A DNA stretch of 63,128 nt, from the NCBI RefSeq assembly GCF_014647515.1, contig NZ_BMPI01000068.1, positions 1 through 63,128 on the forward strand. Reading direction: 5' to 3'. The notes under the pieces were generated by a model. The model searched no databases, had not been told where the DNA came from, and saw nothing but the letters and a program-made list of their open reading frames with translations. The position numbers and the translations under genes were made by a program. How positions within the stretch are numbered: position 1 is the stretch's first letter; each line of letters starts with the position of its first letter. Positions 1-8,276 of the stretch are shown here, in pieces. Origin of the DNA: Dactylosporangium sucinum. GTDB taxonomy: Bacteria; Actinomycetota; Actinomycetes; Mycobacteriales; Micromonosporaceae.

Positions 1-395
1 CCAACACACACCGCCGAGCCGCACCGTTTCCGGCGCCACCCACCCGGGGCGTTTTCGTACCGTTCAATCCTAACCCGTCCGCTTTGCGGAGTCAAGTCCG
101 GCTTGCCGCACTTTGTCCCGTTTCACAGACACACAACAACGCTTCCGATAAATCGGAAGGATGTCGTAGGAATCGGCAGGACGTCCGCTGCGGCTCGCTT
201 TCACGACCCGCGGGGTCTCGTCCGTGTCCCTGCCGGGTGTTGAACCTACCCGCTCGATCGTCAGCATCCAAATCGAGGCCGCTGAGTCGATTGAGGCTTC
301 CGGCAAGCCGTCCGCCGCGCCCCTGCGGGCGCCTACTGGCAGCAGTCGGCGACCGCGCTGCTGACCTCGGCGGGGACGCGCTGAGGTCGAGACAG
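1..395. other. Left-edge region without a recognised gene
   Basis: I see no convincing gene here, and the base composition is less GC-rich than the rest of the window. Two things stand out. At 142-159 there is a perfect inverted repeat (CTTCCGAT-AA-ATCGGAAG) that could be an operator or a small hairpin. On the + strand a short frame ending at the TGA at 382-384 reads AYWQQSATALLTSAG near its end, which has a protein-like look and may be the tail of a decayed gene, but I cannot name it. Confidence 0.4.
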
Positions 396-1016
396 TTACC
401 GCTCCCGGACGGCGTAGGTCAGGTGCGTCACCCTCGGGGAGGACTCCGCGCGGACTTGCTCCAGGGCCACGCGGCCCGCGTCCACGCCCTCGAACAGGCG
501 GACTCCGGAGCCGAACAGCACGGGCGACAGCGCGATCGAGAACTCGTCGATCAGGCCGGCGTTCACGTACTCCAGGATGATCGCGCCGCCGCCCGCGATG
601 CGGACATCCCGGTCGCCGGCGGCCTTGCGGGCCCGGTCGAGCGCGGTCTCGATGCCGTCGTTGACGAAGTGGAAGGTGGTCCCGCCCGGCCGCTCCCAGG
701 GGTCACGCCGCTCGTGCGTCACGACGAAGACCGGCGTGTGGAACGGTGCCTCCTCCGGCCACGCCGGCTCGCCGGCGTCGAACATGCGCTTGCCCATCAC
801 GCTCGCGCCGGTGCGCTCGAACGTCTCCCGCGCGATGTCGTTGTCGCGCCCCTCCTCGCCGCCCTCGCCGAACTTCAGGTTCTCCCGGAAGAACCGCAGC
901 GGGAAGATCCACCGCTGCAGCTCCATCCACTGCTGCCCCATCAGCTCCTCGGGGGACTCGGGCGCGATAAACCCGTCCAGCGACATCGACACGCTGAAGA
1001 ACACCTTCCCGGCCAT
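396..1016 (-). CDS. Dihydrofolate reductase / RibD C-terminal domain family protein
   Basis: A 206-residue protein covering one RibD_C (DHFR-like) fold. It opens with the family signature SMSLDGFIAPE after the first beta strand and carries GASVMGKRMFD and a glycine-rich DVRIAGGGAIILEYVNAGLIDE segment that would bind the nicotinamide nucleotide. Stand-alone members are probably NADPH-dependent reductases, with substrate unknown. The start codon overlaps the stop of the SRPBCC gene upstream (TGATG), so the two are translationally coupled. Together with the ArsR gene this is the common actinobacterial trio ArsR-SRPBCC-RibD. The family call is firm; the physiological role is not known. Confidence 0.9.
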   Translation of the reverse strand: MAGKVFFSVSMSLDGFIAPESPEELMGQQWMELQRWIFPLRFFRENLKFGEGGEEGRDNDIARETFERTGASVMGKRMFDAGEPAWPEEAPFHTPVFVVTHERRDPWERPGGTTFHFVNDGIETALDRARKAAGDRDVRIAGGGAIILEYVNAGLIDEFSIALSPVLFGSGVRLFEGVDAGRVALEQVRAESSPRVTHLTYAVRER

Positions 1017-1522
1017 CAGCCCTCCGCTCCCTTCCGAACGATCTCGGTGACGTAGGCAGCCAGGTTGCTCAGGGTCTGCTGGCCGCCCTCGATCGCGTGG
1101 TACTTCTCGACCGCCTCGTCGCGCAGTTCCTTGGTGGGGAACACCGTGCGCATCTCGATCCGGGTCGCCGCCCCGTCGGGTGCGAACGTGAGGACCGACT
1201 CGAAGGCGTTCGGGTCGTCGCGGGACTCACCGTGCAGCAGCGCGATCCGCTCCGGCGGGGTGATCTCGATCCAGGTGATCCACTCCTGGTAGTCCGTCCC
1301 GTCCGGTCCGTGCATCACGAAGTCCCACTCCCCGCCGACGCGGAACTCGAACGCCCGCGTGGTGGTGGTGAACCCCTCCGGTCCCCACCACCGCGATAGG
1401 TGCCGGACCTCGGTGAACGCCTCGAACACCAGCTCCCGCGGGGCGTCGATGCCCCGGGAGATGAGGACCTCGCGGTCGGCCGTCGCGGACCGCGCCGGCG
1501 CTCCTCGTCCCGTCGTGCTCAT
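1016..1522 (-). CDS. SRPBCC (AHSA1/START-like) family protein
   Basis: A 168-residue single-domain protein. The sequence ISRGIDAPRELVFEAFTEV followed by LSRWWGPEGFTTTTRAFEFR is the classic start of the AHSA1 branch of the Bet v1/START superfamily, and PERIALLHG and RIEMRTVFPT lie in the expected middle strands. Such proteins form a hydrophobic ligand cavity; no catalytic residue can be assigned. It lies 3 nt after the ArsR stop and overlaps the RibD-like gene by one base, so one leftward mRNA of three genes is likely. The ligand is unknown. Confidence 0.9.
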   Translation of the reverse strand: MSTTGRGAPARSATADREVLISRGIDAPRELVFEAFTEVRHLSRWWGPEGFTTTTRAFEFRVGGEWDFVMHGPDGTDYQEWITWIEITPPERIALLHGESRDDPNAFESVLTFAPDGAATRIEMRTVFPTKELRDEAVEKYHAIEGGQQTLSNLAAYVTEIVRKGAEG

Positions 1523-1525
1523 CAG

Positions 1526-1867
1526 CTACTCCTCCTGCCTTGCCTGCTTCAGCTCCTGCACGTATGCGTCCAGCCGGTCGAAACTCCCGTTCCAGAACCG
1601 CTCGAATCCGCCGACCCACTCGTGGACCGGCCGCAGCCCGCGGGCGTCCAGGCCGTAGAGGCGCTGCTTGCCCGCCTTGCGGTCCCGCACCAGCCCGACC
1701 TCCCGGAGCACCCGTAGGTGTTTGGACGCCCGCGGCTGGCTCATCCCCAGCTCCCGGGCCAGGTCGGTCACCGGCCGTTCACCCGCCCGCAGCAGCGCCA
1801 GGATGTCCCGGCGCTGCGGCTCGGCGATCGCGTTGAACGCGTCCGACGTCGTCGCTGCTCGTGCCAT
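1526..1867 (-). CDS. ArsR-family winged-helix repressor
   Basis: A 113-residue ArsR/SmtB-type regulator. AIAEPQRRDILALLRAGERPVTDLARELGMSQP is the first helix plus recognition helix region, followed by SKHLRVLREVGLV and the wing RKAGKQRLYGLD. The tail FERFWNGSFDRLDAYVQEL is typical of the ArsR members that travel with AHSA1 proteins. No metal-binding Cys or His pair is visible, so it probably does not sense metals. I use the ATG at 1867; an in-frame ATG lies 12 nt upstream at 1879. It is the first gene of the leftward operon and probably represses it. The much longer open frame upstream is a shadow of the TPR gene. Confidence 0.88.
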   Translation of the reverse strand: MARAATTSDAFNAIAEPQRRDILALLRAGERPVTDLARELGMSQPRASKHLRVLREVGLVRDRKAGKQRLYGLDARGLRPVHEWVGGFERFWNGSFDRLDAYVQELKQARQEE

Positions 1868-1896
1868 GGCCGCGATCATATGCCTATATCGGAACG
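1868..1896 (-). promoter_or_regulatory. Likely promoter/operator of the ArsR-SRPBCC-RibD operon
   Basis: On the minus strand the bases just upstream of the ArsR start include GATATAGG, a plausible -10 element, and the AT-rich near-palindrome ATATAGGCATAT (1878-1889). Its low GC is conspicuous in this genome. ArsR proteins usually autoregulate through short AT-rich inverted repeats at this position. Promoter and operator are inferred from position and composition only. Confidence 0.4.
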
Positions 1897-2062
1897 CGTC
1901 AAGCATCGCCCCCGCCAACCACAGGCCTCCGCCGCAAACACCCGGGCGTGGCGGGTATCCGACAGGCGGCGATCGGCCATGCGGACGCAGCCGCAGGTGG
2001 GGACGCCCGGCCCGGCGGCCGGCGGGGCGGGCCCCGTTGACAGCGGTACCGATCATGGCCGG

Positions 2063-3157
2063 ATGCATGACCTGACAAGCGAACGCGGCCGGGCCGTCCG
2101 GCTGCGCTCGCGCGCGTGGGACCTGATCGCCGCCGGCCGGTGGGCCGAGGCGCTGACCGATATCGACGAGGCCGTCACGATCCTGCGGGCCAACCCGCCG
2201 GTGGACCTGCCGGAGCTCGTCGACCTGCTCAACTACCGCGGCGAGGTGCTGTCCGGCCTGGGCCGGCCGGACGACGGGGTGGCAGCCGCCGAGGAGGCGG
2301 TGGCGGCCTCCCGCGAGCTGGCCGCCACCGATCCGGTACCGCTGGCGACGTCCCTGCACAACCTCGGCATCCGGCTCGCGCAGGCAGGCCGCGACGAGGA
2401 CGCGCTGGCCGTGGCCCTGGAGACGCTGCCCCTGTGGCAGCAGCAGGCGCAGTCCGGCACCCTCGACGACGTGGCGGCCCTGGCCGCCGCCTACCTCAGC
2501 GCCGGCAACCGGCTCGCCGCCGTCGGCGAGGAGGCCCGGGCCCTGGCCCCGCTCGGCGAGGCCGTCCGGCTGCGCCGGCTCCTGGTCGAGCACGACCCGG
2601 CGTACCTCGGCCCGCTCGCGTACGCGCTGCTCGACCACGCCGGCCAGCTGGCCGAGTGTTCCGGCTGGGTCGAGGCCGCCGACGCCAGCACCGAGGCGGC
2701 CACGATCCTGCGCGACCTCGCGGCCGCCGACCGCGGCTACCGCAGCGACGCCGCCCGCGCCCTGAACAACCGGGTCGCCTGCCTGATACAGGTCGGCCGC
2801 CGCGCCGAGGCCGTCGAGGCCATCGACGAACTCGCCGCGCTGCGCCGCGAGCTGGCCGCCGACGACCCGGCCCGGCACCTGCCCGACCTGGCGACGACCC
2901 TGCGCGGCCTCGCCGCCGAACGGGTCCGCCTCGGCGAGTGGGCCCTCGCCCTCCCCGCGGCCGAGGAGGCCACGGCCGTCCTCGTCGAACTCGTCCGCGA
3001 CGAGCCCGCCCGGGCCGCCGACCTGTGGGACCTCTCCGACCTCAAGGCCACCATCCTCGACCACCTCGGCCGCACCACCGAGGCCGCCGACCTCCGCGCC
3101 CAGCTCCACGGCACCCCCCGCCACCCCGACACGGGCGTCTCCGGCTCCCGGACGTAG
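2063..3157 (+). CDS. Tetratricopeptide-repeat protein
   Basis: A 364-residue, alanine/leucine-rich all-helical protein with about seven TPR-like units. Examples are ARGWAEAL-type first helices, DLVNYRGEVLSGLGRPDDGVAA-type pairs, LATSLHNLGIRLAQAGRDEDA and ALNNRVACLIQVGRRAEAVEA. It has no signal peptide, membrane segment, P-loop or helix-turn-helix, so it is probably a cytoplasmic scaffold or the orphan TPR half of an SARP/NB-ARC-type regulator. I chose ATG 2063, where coding character begins; no strong Shine-Dalgarno is visible. Its stop codon lies inside the first copy of a 15-bp tandem repeat. Confidence 0.75.
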   Translation: MHDLTSERGRAVRLRSRAWDLIAAGRWAEALTDIDEAVTILRANPPVDLPELVDLLNYRGEVLSGLGRPDDGVAAAEEAVAASRELAATDPVPLATSLHNLGIRLAQAGRDEDALAVALETLPLWQQQAQSGTLDDVAALAAAYLSAGNRLAAVGEEARALAPLGEAVRLRRLLVEHDPAYLGPLAYALLDHAGQLAECSGWVEAADASTEAATILRDLAAADRGYRSDAARALNNRVACLIQVGRRAEAVEAIDELAALRRELAADDPARHLPDLATTLRGLAAERVRLGEWALALPAAEEATAVLVELVRDEPARAADLWDLSDLKATILDHLGRTTEAADLRAQLHGTPRHPDTGVSGSRT

Positions 3158-3224
3158 GCGAGCCGGACGTAGGCGAGCCGGACGTAGGCGAGCCGGACGT
3201 AGGCGAGCCGGACGTAGGCGAGTA
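3150..3224. repeat. 15-bp tandem repeat, five copies
   Basis: The unit GGACGTAGGCGAGCC is repeated head to tail five times. Copies 1-4 are identical and copy 5 ends in GTA instead of GCC. The TAG of the TPR gene (3155-3157) is inside copy 1, so the array forms the start of its 3' untranslated region. Perfect identity between copies points to recent expansion by slippage. A second short array follows at 3299-3334. Confidence 0.95.
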
Positions 3225-3298
3225 GGTCGCGACCCGTCACAGGTCGTGCCCACGGGACTCGGGCCGGGGCTCGGCCTGGACGGCCGGCCCCGGCGCGC

Positions 3299-3334
3299 GC
3301 CGCGGAAGAAGCCGCGGAAGAAGCCGCGGAAGAA
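3299..3334. repeat. 12-bp tandem repeat, three copies
   Basis: GCCGCGGAAGAA is present three times without mismatch just upstream of the FAD oxidase gene. As a multiple of three it would keep any reading frame open, but I see no gene using it. It lies 75 bp after the 15-bp array, so this intergenic space has accumulated two independent short tandem repeats. Confidence 0.9.
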
Positions 3335-3349
3335 CTCGTCGAGCCACCG

Positions 3350-4633
3350 ATGAGTTCGGCACGGCCCGTCGGTCCATCCGGTATGACCATTCGGCAGACC
3401 CTGCGCCGCATCGCCGGCTCCATCTTCCTGCCCGGCGACAACGGCTACGACGATCACCGCCGGCCGCTCAACCCGGCGCTCGACCCGCACCCCGCCGTCG
3501 TGGTCCGGGCCGCCGACCCGGCGGACGTCCGCGAGGCGCTGCTGGGCGCCCGCCACCACGCGCTGCCGTTCGCCGTACAGGCCACCGGCCACGGCACCCA
3601 CGTGGCCCACGACGGCGCGCTGCTGCTCGACACCAGCGCCATGACACGGGTCCTGGTCGACCCGGACCGCCGGGTCGCCCGCGTCGGCCCCGGCGCCCGG
3701 TGGGGAGACGTGCTACGGGCCGCCGCGCCGTTCGGGCTCGCGCCGCTGTCCGGCTCATCGCCCGACGTAGGCGTCATCGGATACACCCTGGGCGGCGGCC
3801 TGGGCTGGCTGGCCCGTCGATACGGCCTCGCGGCCGACAGCGTGCTGCGGGCGCAGGTGGTCACCGCCGACGGCACGCTGGAGTCGGCCGACGCCGGCCA
3901 CAACCCGGACCTGTTCTGGGCGCTGTGTGGTGGCGGCGGCTCCTTCGGTGTCGTCACCGGGCTGGAGTTCCGCCTGTACCCGGTCGAGCGCGTGTATGCG
4001 GGCGCGGTCACGTTCGGCCGCGAACGGGCAGCAGCGGCGATCGCCTGCTACCGGGAGTGGATCGAGCGGGTGCCGGACGCCCTCAGCACCGCGGTGGTGC
4101 TCACCCGCGACGGCTCGCTCGTGATCCAGGCCGTGTACGCCGGCCGCCCCGAGCAGGGCCACGCGCTGCTGGAACCGCTGTGGCGCGCCGCCGGCCCGGT
4201 GGTCGCGGACGGCATGCGGGTCGTCGAGTACGCCCACGCGGCGATGGGCGGCACCTTCCCCCACACGTTCGACCAGGTCCGCACGCTCGACGATGACCTC
4301 CTCGCCGCGCTGGTGGCCGAGCCGGACGCCACCGTGGAGCTGCGCCACTGGGGCGGACAGATCGCCCGGGGTACGGGCGCAGCCGCCCACCGCGACGCGC
4401 CCCTGTCGGTCGTCCTCGACACGGTCCCGTCGACCCGCGCCGCGGCGGCGCTGCGCCGATGCGGCCTCGGCACCGCCTTCCTCAACTTCCTCCCCGACCC
4501 GTCCCGGACCGCGTCGGCGTTCACGGCGCCGCACTGGGCGGCGCTGCGCCGAATCAAGACGGCCTACGACCCGGGCAACATCTTCGCCACGGGCCTCGCC
4601 GTGCCGCCCGCTGCCCTGACCACATCCGCGTAG
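3350..4633 (+). CDS. BBE-like FAD-binding oxidoreductase (FAD_binding_4)
   Basis: A 427-residue flavoenzyme of the berberine-bridge/VAO family. The PP-loop FAD-binding domain runs from about residue 45 to 215, with QATGHGTH (His81 is the expected 8-alpha-histidyl FAD ligand), VGPGARWGDVL, SGSSPDVGVIGYTLGGGLGWL and GGGGSFGVVTGLEFRLYPV. A substrate domain follows, and a short BBE tail (AYDPGNIFATG) ends it. Most bicovalent members have Cys in SGxCPxVG; here the position is Ser137, so a single covalent FAD link is expected. Substrates in this family are alcohols, sugars or secondary metabolites and cannot be predicted. The start is uncertain: an in-frame ATG at 3383 is also possible and neither has a clear ribosome site. 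Confidence 0.88.
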   Translation: MSSARPVGPSGMTIRQTLRRIAGSIFLPGDNGYDDHRRPLNPALDPHPAVVVRAADPADVREALLGARHHALPFAVQATGHGTHVAHDGALLLDTSAMTRVLVDPDRRVARVGPGARWGDVLRAAAPFGLAPLSGSSPDVGVIGYTLGGGLGWLARRYGLAADSVLRAQVVTADGTLESADAGHNPDLFWALCGGGGSFGVVTGLEFRLYPVERVYAGAVTFGRERAAAAIACYREWIERVPDALSTAVVLTRDGSLVIQAVYAGRPEQGHALLEPLWRAAGPVVADGMRVVEYAHAAMGGTFPHTFDQVRTLDDDLLAALVAEPDATVELRHWGGQIARGTGAAAHRDAPLSVVLDTVPSTRAAAALRRCGLGTAFLNFLPDPSRTASAFTAPHWAALRRIKTAYDPGNIFATGLAVPPAALTTSA

Positions 4634-4760
4634 GCACAGCGAAACAACGAAGGGCGGCGACGGCGAGTCGGACCGCGACAACGCCCGTAGCCGGCACGTC
4701 CGCGCGGTGCGGTACGCGATGTGGATACCCTCGCCGGACCATCAGCGTGAGGGGGGTACC

Positions 4761-6737
4761 GTGCGGCCGCGGACATCGGACACGGCGCTGCGACTGGCCC
4801 GGCTGGCCGCGGTCGCGCTCAGCCTCGGGTTCGGGTTCGGCGGGTTCGTCGGGATCCTCGACGGTGCCCAGCCGTTCCGGTCGCGCTTGGTCGCGGTGGT
4901 GCTGCTCGTCGCGCTGCTCGTCCTGCACCTGCGCAACTGCATCAGACCGGCGGACGGTAGCCGGCCGGCCGGCTGGCGCTGGACGCTGACCATCCAGGTG
5001 GCCCTGACCGGTGCCGGCATGGTGTGGTTCGCCGACACCTGGTATGGCAACTCCGGCTTCCTGGCCGCGGCGGTGTTGCTGCTGGTCCGCCGGCCGCTGC
5101 TCGCCTGGGCCGGCTTCGGGCTCGTCGTGGTGATGCAGTTCGTCGCCGCCGTTCCGGTGCGGCCCACGGTCGGCGAGGCGCTGTATCTGGCAGTGGGTCA
5201 CGCGGGGTTCGTCGGCATCGCGTTGTATGCGGTGGCCCGCCTTGCCGACCTGGTCGTCGACCTGCGTGACACCCGGTCGGCGCTGGCCGCGGCCGAGGTC
5301 GCCCGGCAGCGGCTCATGTTCGGCCAGCAGCTCAACGAGCGGGTCGGCGCCAGCCTGCGCCGGCTGGTGCAGGGCGGCGAGGCGATGCTGTCACTGCCCG
5401 ATCCGGCGACCGCGCGGGGGGCTCTCGACGAGGGGCTCGCCGACGCCAGAACGGCACTGAACGAGGCTCGTTCCGTCGCGCACGGCTACCGCGCCGACAC
5501 CACGGCCGCGGCGCCCCGCCGCGCAGCCGGCGACCTCACCACCTTCACGGTGACGGCGTTGGGTGTCGCGACCGTCGTGCTCATGATCGTCCCGGTCGAG
5601 GTCCGGCGGGCGGTGCGGGTCGACCTGCACGGTGCGGAGCTGGCGTGGTTCGTCCTGGCACTGTCCGCGTTCGTCGGCTGCTATCTGCGGGCGTGCGTGC
5701 CCGGCCCCGACGGCGCTCGGCACCGCTGGTGGCCCGCGACCCTGGTCGCGCTCGCCGCGCTGTCGGTCGTGCCGCTGTGGGTGTTCGAGTTCTCGCTGTG
5801 GCACGTGGCCTACTTCCTGCCCGGCGCCACACTGGTGCTGCTGCGAGGCGCGTGGCGCTGGGCGGCCACGGTGCCGCTGGTGTGCCTGGACACCGTGCTG
5901 TATGGCTGGGGCGCGCACCTGGGCGCGCCGACCGTGCTCGGCCAGGTCTACGAAGCGGTGTGGGTGGGAGAGCGCGCCTTGCTGGTGTACGCGCTCTCCC
6001 GCATGGCACAGCTGGCGGTGCGGCTGGTCGCCGCCCGGGTGGAGCTGGCGCGCGCCGCGGTGGTGCGTGACCGGCTGCGGTTCGCTCAGGACCTGCACGA
6101 TCTGTTCGGCTACAGCCTGTCGGTGCTCGTGCTCAAGAGTGAGCTGGCAATGCGGCTGCTCGACCGGGACACGATGCGGGCGCGGCGGGAACTGGCCGCG
6201 GGCGTCGAGGTGGCTCGGGAGGCGCTGACTGACCTGGAGTCGGTCGCCGTGGGCTACCGGGCGATGTCCGTCGCAGCCGAGGCGGACGCCGTGCGGACGG
6301 TGCTCACCGCAGCCGGGGTGACGGTCAGCGGCACCGTCGCGCCGGTGGCCCTGGAGGCGGAGGCCGACATGCTGCTCGCGACCGTACTGCGGGAGGGGGT
6401 CACCAACCTGCTGCGGCACAGCCGCGCGCAACGGTGTGAGCTGACCGTGGAGGTCACCGGACCGGCGGTGCGGCTGTGCCTCACCAACGACGGTGTCACC
6501 GCCTCCGGCAGCGACCTGCCGGGCATGGGCATCGACAACCTCACCCGCCGGCTCCGGAAGCTGGGCGGACAGCTCAGCGCAGCGCCCGTCGACGACGGTT
6601 TCCGGCTCGTCGCCACCGTGCCGTTACAGCCAGCCCTGCTCGGTGGCGATCCGGATGGCGTCGACCCGGTTGCGCGCGTCGAGCCGCGTCATGGCCGACG
6701 AGAGGTAGTTGCGCACCGTTCCGACACTCAGGAATAG
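4761..6737 (+). CDS. DesK/NarX-type sensor histidine kinase with internally duplicated membrane-DHp module
   Basis: About 658 residues from a GTG preceded by a GAGGGGGG ribosome site. The first half has about six membrane segments (residues 10-165) and then a helical region, RQRLMFGQQLNERVGASL to SVAHGYRA (180-245). The second half repeats this plan: membrane segments (255-420), then RDRLRFAQDLHDLFGYSL to SVAVGYRA (435-500), whose His446 is the HisKA_3 phosphorylation site. A HATPase domain follows once (LLATVLREGVTNLLRHS, NDGV, GMGIDNLTRRL). In the N-terminal copy the aligned residue is Asn192, so that copy cannot be phosphorylated. The frame runs 114 bp into the convergent response regulator gene, beyond the usual family end at LVATVPL. 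Confidence 0.85.
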   Translation: MRPRTSDTALRLARLAAVALSLGFGFGGFVGILDGAQPFRSRLVAVVLLVALLVLHLRNCIRPADGSRPAGWRWTLTIQVALTGAGMVWFADTWYGNSGFLAAAVLLLVRRPLLAWAGFGLVVVMQFVAAVPVRPTVGEALYLAVGHAGFVGIALYAVARLADLVVDLRDTRSALAAAEVARQRLMFGQQLNERVGASLRRLVQGGEAMLSLPDPATARGALDEGLADARTALNEARSVAHGYRADTTAAAPRRAAGDLTTFTVTALGVATVVLMIVPVEVRRAVRVDLHGAELAWFVLALSAFVGCYLRACVPGPDGARHRWWPATLVALAALSVVPLWVFEFSLWHVAYFLPGATLVLLRGAWRWAATVPLVCLDTVLYGWGAHLGAPTVLGQVYEAVWVGERALLVYALSRMAQLAVRLVAARVELARAAVVRDRLRFAQDLHDLFGYSLSVLVLKSELAMRLLDRDTMRARRELAAGVEVAREALTDLESVAVGYRAMSVAAEADAVRTVLTAAGVTVSGTVAPVALEAEADMLLATVLREGVTNLLRHSRAQRCELTVEVTGPAVRLCLTNDGVTASGSDLPGMGIDNLTRRLRKLGGQLSAAPVDDGFRLVATVPLQPALLGGDPDGVDPVARVEPRHGRREVVAHRSDTQE

Positions 6738-7229
6738 CGTCGCGGCGATTTCGTCAGGCCCCGCTCCGGTGGCAGCCAGCCGCAGCACGTCGACCTCCCT
6801 GGCGGGCAGCGGGTTGTCCGGGGTCTCCAACGCCGCCAGGGCGATTTGCGGGTCGATCACACGTTCCCCGGCGGCGACCTTCCGGATGCCGTCGATGAGG
6901 GCCTGCGGCGGCGAGTGCTTGAGCATGAACCCGGCCACACCGACCGCGAGCGCTCGGCGCAGGTGACCGGGGCGAGTGAGGCCGGTGAGGATCACCGTCC
7001 GGCACTCGGGCACCTGATCGCGAAGATGCTCGGCCACGGTCAGGCCGTCCATGCCGGGCAGATCGATGTCGAGCAGCGCGACGTCCGGCTTCGACCGCGT
7101 GACGGCGGCGACGGTGTCGTCGCCTCGCTCGACGGCGGCGACCACAGCCACATCGTCTTCCAGCTCGAGGACCGCCGTCAACGTCTCGCGAAGCAGGCGG
7201 ACATCTTCCGCGATCATCACTCGGATCAT
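6624..7229 (-). CDS. NarL/LuxR-family response regulator
   Basis: A 201-residue two-domain regulator. The receiver has IAEDVRLLRETL with the acidic pair, phospho-acceptor Asp in ALLDIDLPGMDG, Thr in VILTGL and Lys in FMLKHS. A LuxR-type HTH follows at LPAREVDVLRLAATGAGPDE and FLSVGTVRNYLSSAMTRLDAR. ATG 7229 is preferred over the in-frame ATG at 7235 because GAGGA sits six bases before it. It converges with and overlaps the duplicated kinase gene, the most likely partner, although kinase and regulator are not on one transcript here. The target is unknown. Confidence 0.88.
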   Translation of the reverse strand: MIRVMIAEDVRLLRETLTAVLELEDDVAVVAAVERGDDTVAAVTRSKPDVALLDIDLPGMDGLTVAEHLRDQVPECRTVILTGLTRPGHLRRALAVGVAGFMLKHSPPQALIDGIRKVAAGERVIDPQIALAALETPDNPLPAREVDVLRLAATGAGPDEIAATLFLSVGTVRNYLSSAMTRLDARNRVDAIRIATEQGWL

Positions 7230-7326
7230 GTGCATTCCTCACGTGGAACCGCTGTGCGCTGCACTACCGGCCGGATCGCCGAGTTGGAAATCTAACCACA
7301 CCGAGCCGATCGAAAGGGAGCCACAC

Positions 7327-7896
7327 GTGCGCAAGGTCATCGCATCCACGTACACCACACTGGACGGATTCATCGACAATCCACACCTGTGGTCGATGCA
7401 GTACAACAGCCCGGACGCCATGAAATACGCGCTGGAGCTCACCCTCGGATGCGACGCCCTCCTGCTGGGCCGCGTCACCTACCAAGGCATGGCCGAGGCG
7501 TGGCCCAACATGGGCGGCAACCCCTACGCCGACCACGTCAACAGCATCACCAAGTACGCGGTGTCGTCCACCCTCGACAAGCCGGCCGACTGGAACAACT
7601 CCACCATCATCCCGGCCGACGAACTGGTCGCCACGGTGACCGAGCTGAAGTCCCGGCCCGGCAAAGACATCCTGATCTGGGGCTGCGGCCGGCTCACCGA
7701 CGACCTCGTCGCGCATGGCCTGCTCGACGAGTACCGCATCTGGGTCTACCCGGTCCTCAAGGGTGACGGCCAGCCCCTGTTCCGGCCCGAGAGCGCCGGC
7801 CCGGTCGAGCACGTCGAGACGACCACCTTCACGTCCGGGGTCATCGTGCTGACCTACCGGTCAGCGTCCACGTCGGGGACGGTCGGCGAGGAATAG
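7327..7896 (+). CDS. Dihydrofolate reductase / RibD C-terminal domain family protein
   Basis: A 189-residue RibD_C/DHFR-fold protein, beginning with the family signature RKVIASTYTTLDGFIDNPH. DALLLGRVTYQGMAEAWP and KDILIWGCGRLTDDLVAHGL are the cofactor-side motifs, followed by DEYRIWVYPVLKGDGQPLF. GTG 7327 is chosen because AAGGGAG lies seven bases upstream and the family signature begins immediately. It is only distantly related to the RibD-like protein at 396-1016. It is probably an NADPH-dependent reductase of unknown substrate. It is transcribed away from the response regulator, so the roughly 100-bp gap holds two promoters. Confidence 0.88.
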   Translation: MRKVIASTYTTLDGFIDNPHLWSMQYNSPDAMKYALELTLGCDALLLGRVTYQGMAEAWPNMGGNPYADHVNSITKYAVSSTLDKPADWNNSTIIPADELVATVTELKSRPGKDILIWGCGRLTDDLVAHGLLDEYRIWVYPVLKGDGQPLFRPESAGPVEHVETTTFTSGVIVLTYRSASTSGTVGEE

Positions 7897-8066
7897 CACC
7901 GCGGGACCGGCCCGCGGAGCGTCACACACGAACCGCGGGCCGTCCGCGCCGGGCGGTACTCCCGGCGGTGTACCCGGATCGGCGACCCGCGGAGTACGCC
8001 CCGGCCGGCCGGCGTCCATACGGTCACCGCTGAACCTGTCGCCAGGCACGGAGAAGGGGTACGACG

Positions 8067-8276
8067 ATGACCGTCAAAGGGTGGTTCGGTGCGGCGCTCA
8101 TGTTCGCCGGGGCGGCCTTCGCGCTGGGCTTCTTCTTCGTCCCACCGCAGGTGCTGATCCCGGAGCTGACCCGCGACCCGCAGCTGCGCCTCTTCCCCGA
8201 AGGCATCGTCGGCATGTGGGCCGCCGCCGTCGGGCTGGCGCTGCTGATCGGTGACCTGCGCCGGACCCGGCGGTGA
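8067..8276 (+). CDS. Small two-helix membrane protein
   Basis: A 69-residue protein with two predicted membrane helices (about residues 6-24 and 45-63) separated by a loop with several charged residues (ELTRDPQLRLFPEG) and ending in a basic RRTRR tail. GAGAAGGGG lies upstream of the ATG. Its stop overlaps the GTG of the multicopper oxidase (GTGA), so the two are translationally coupled. I do not recognise a named family. Position suggests a membrane partner of the oxidase or of the following kinase. Confidence 0.75.
   Translation: MTVKGWFGAALMFAGAAFALGFFFVPPQVLIPELTRDPQLRLFPEGIVGMWAAAVGLALLIGDLRRTRR

Noticed and set aside
1868..3610. Extended ArsR frame with FFRGFFRG and LRPARLRPARL repeats
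   Set aside because: These strings are minus-strand translations of the 12-bp and 15-bp tandem repeats, and the frame is antisense to the TPR gene.
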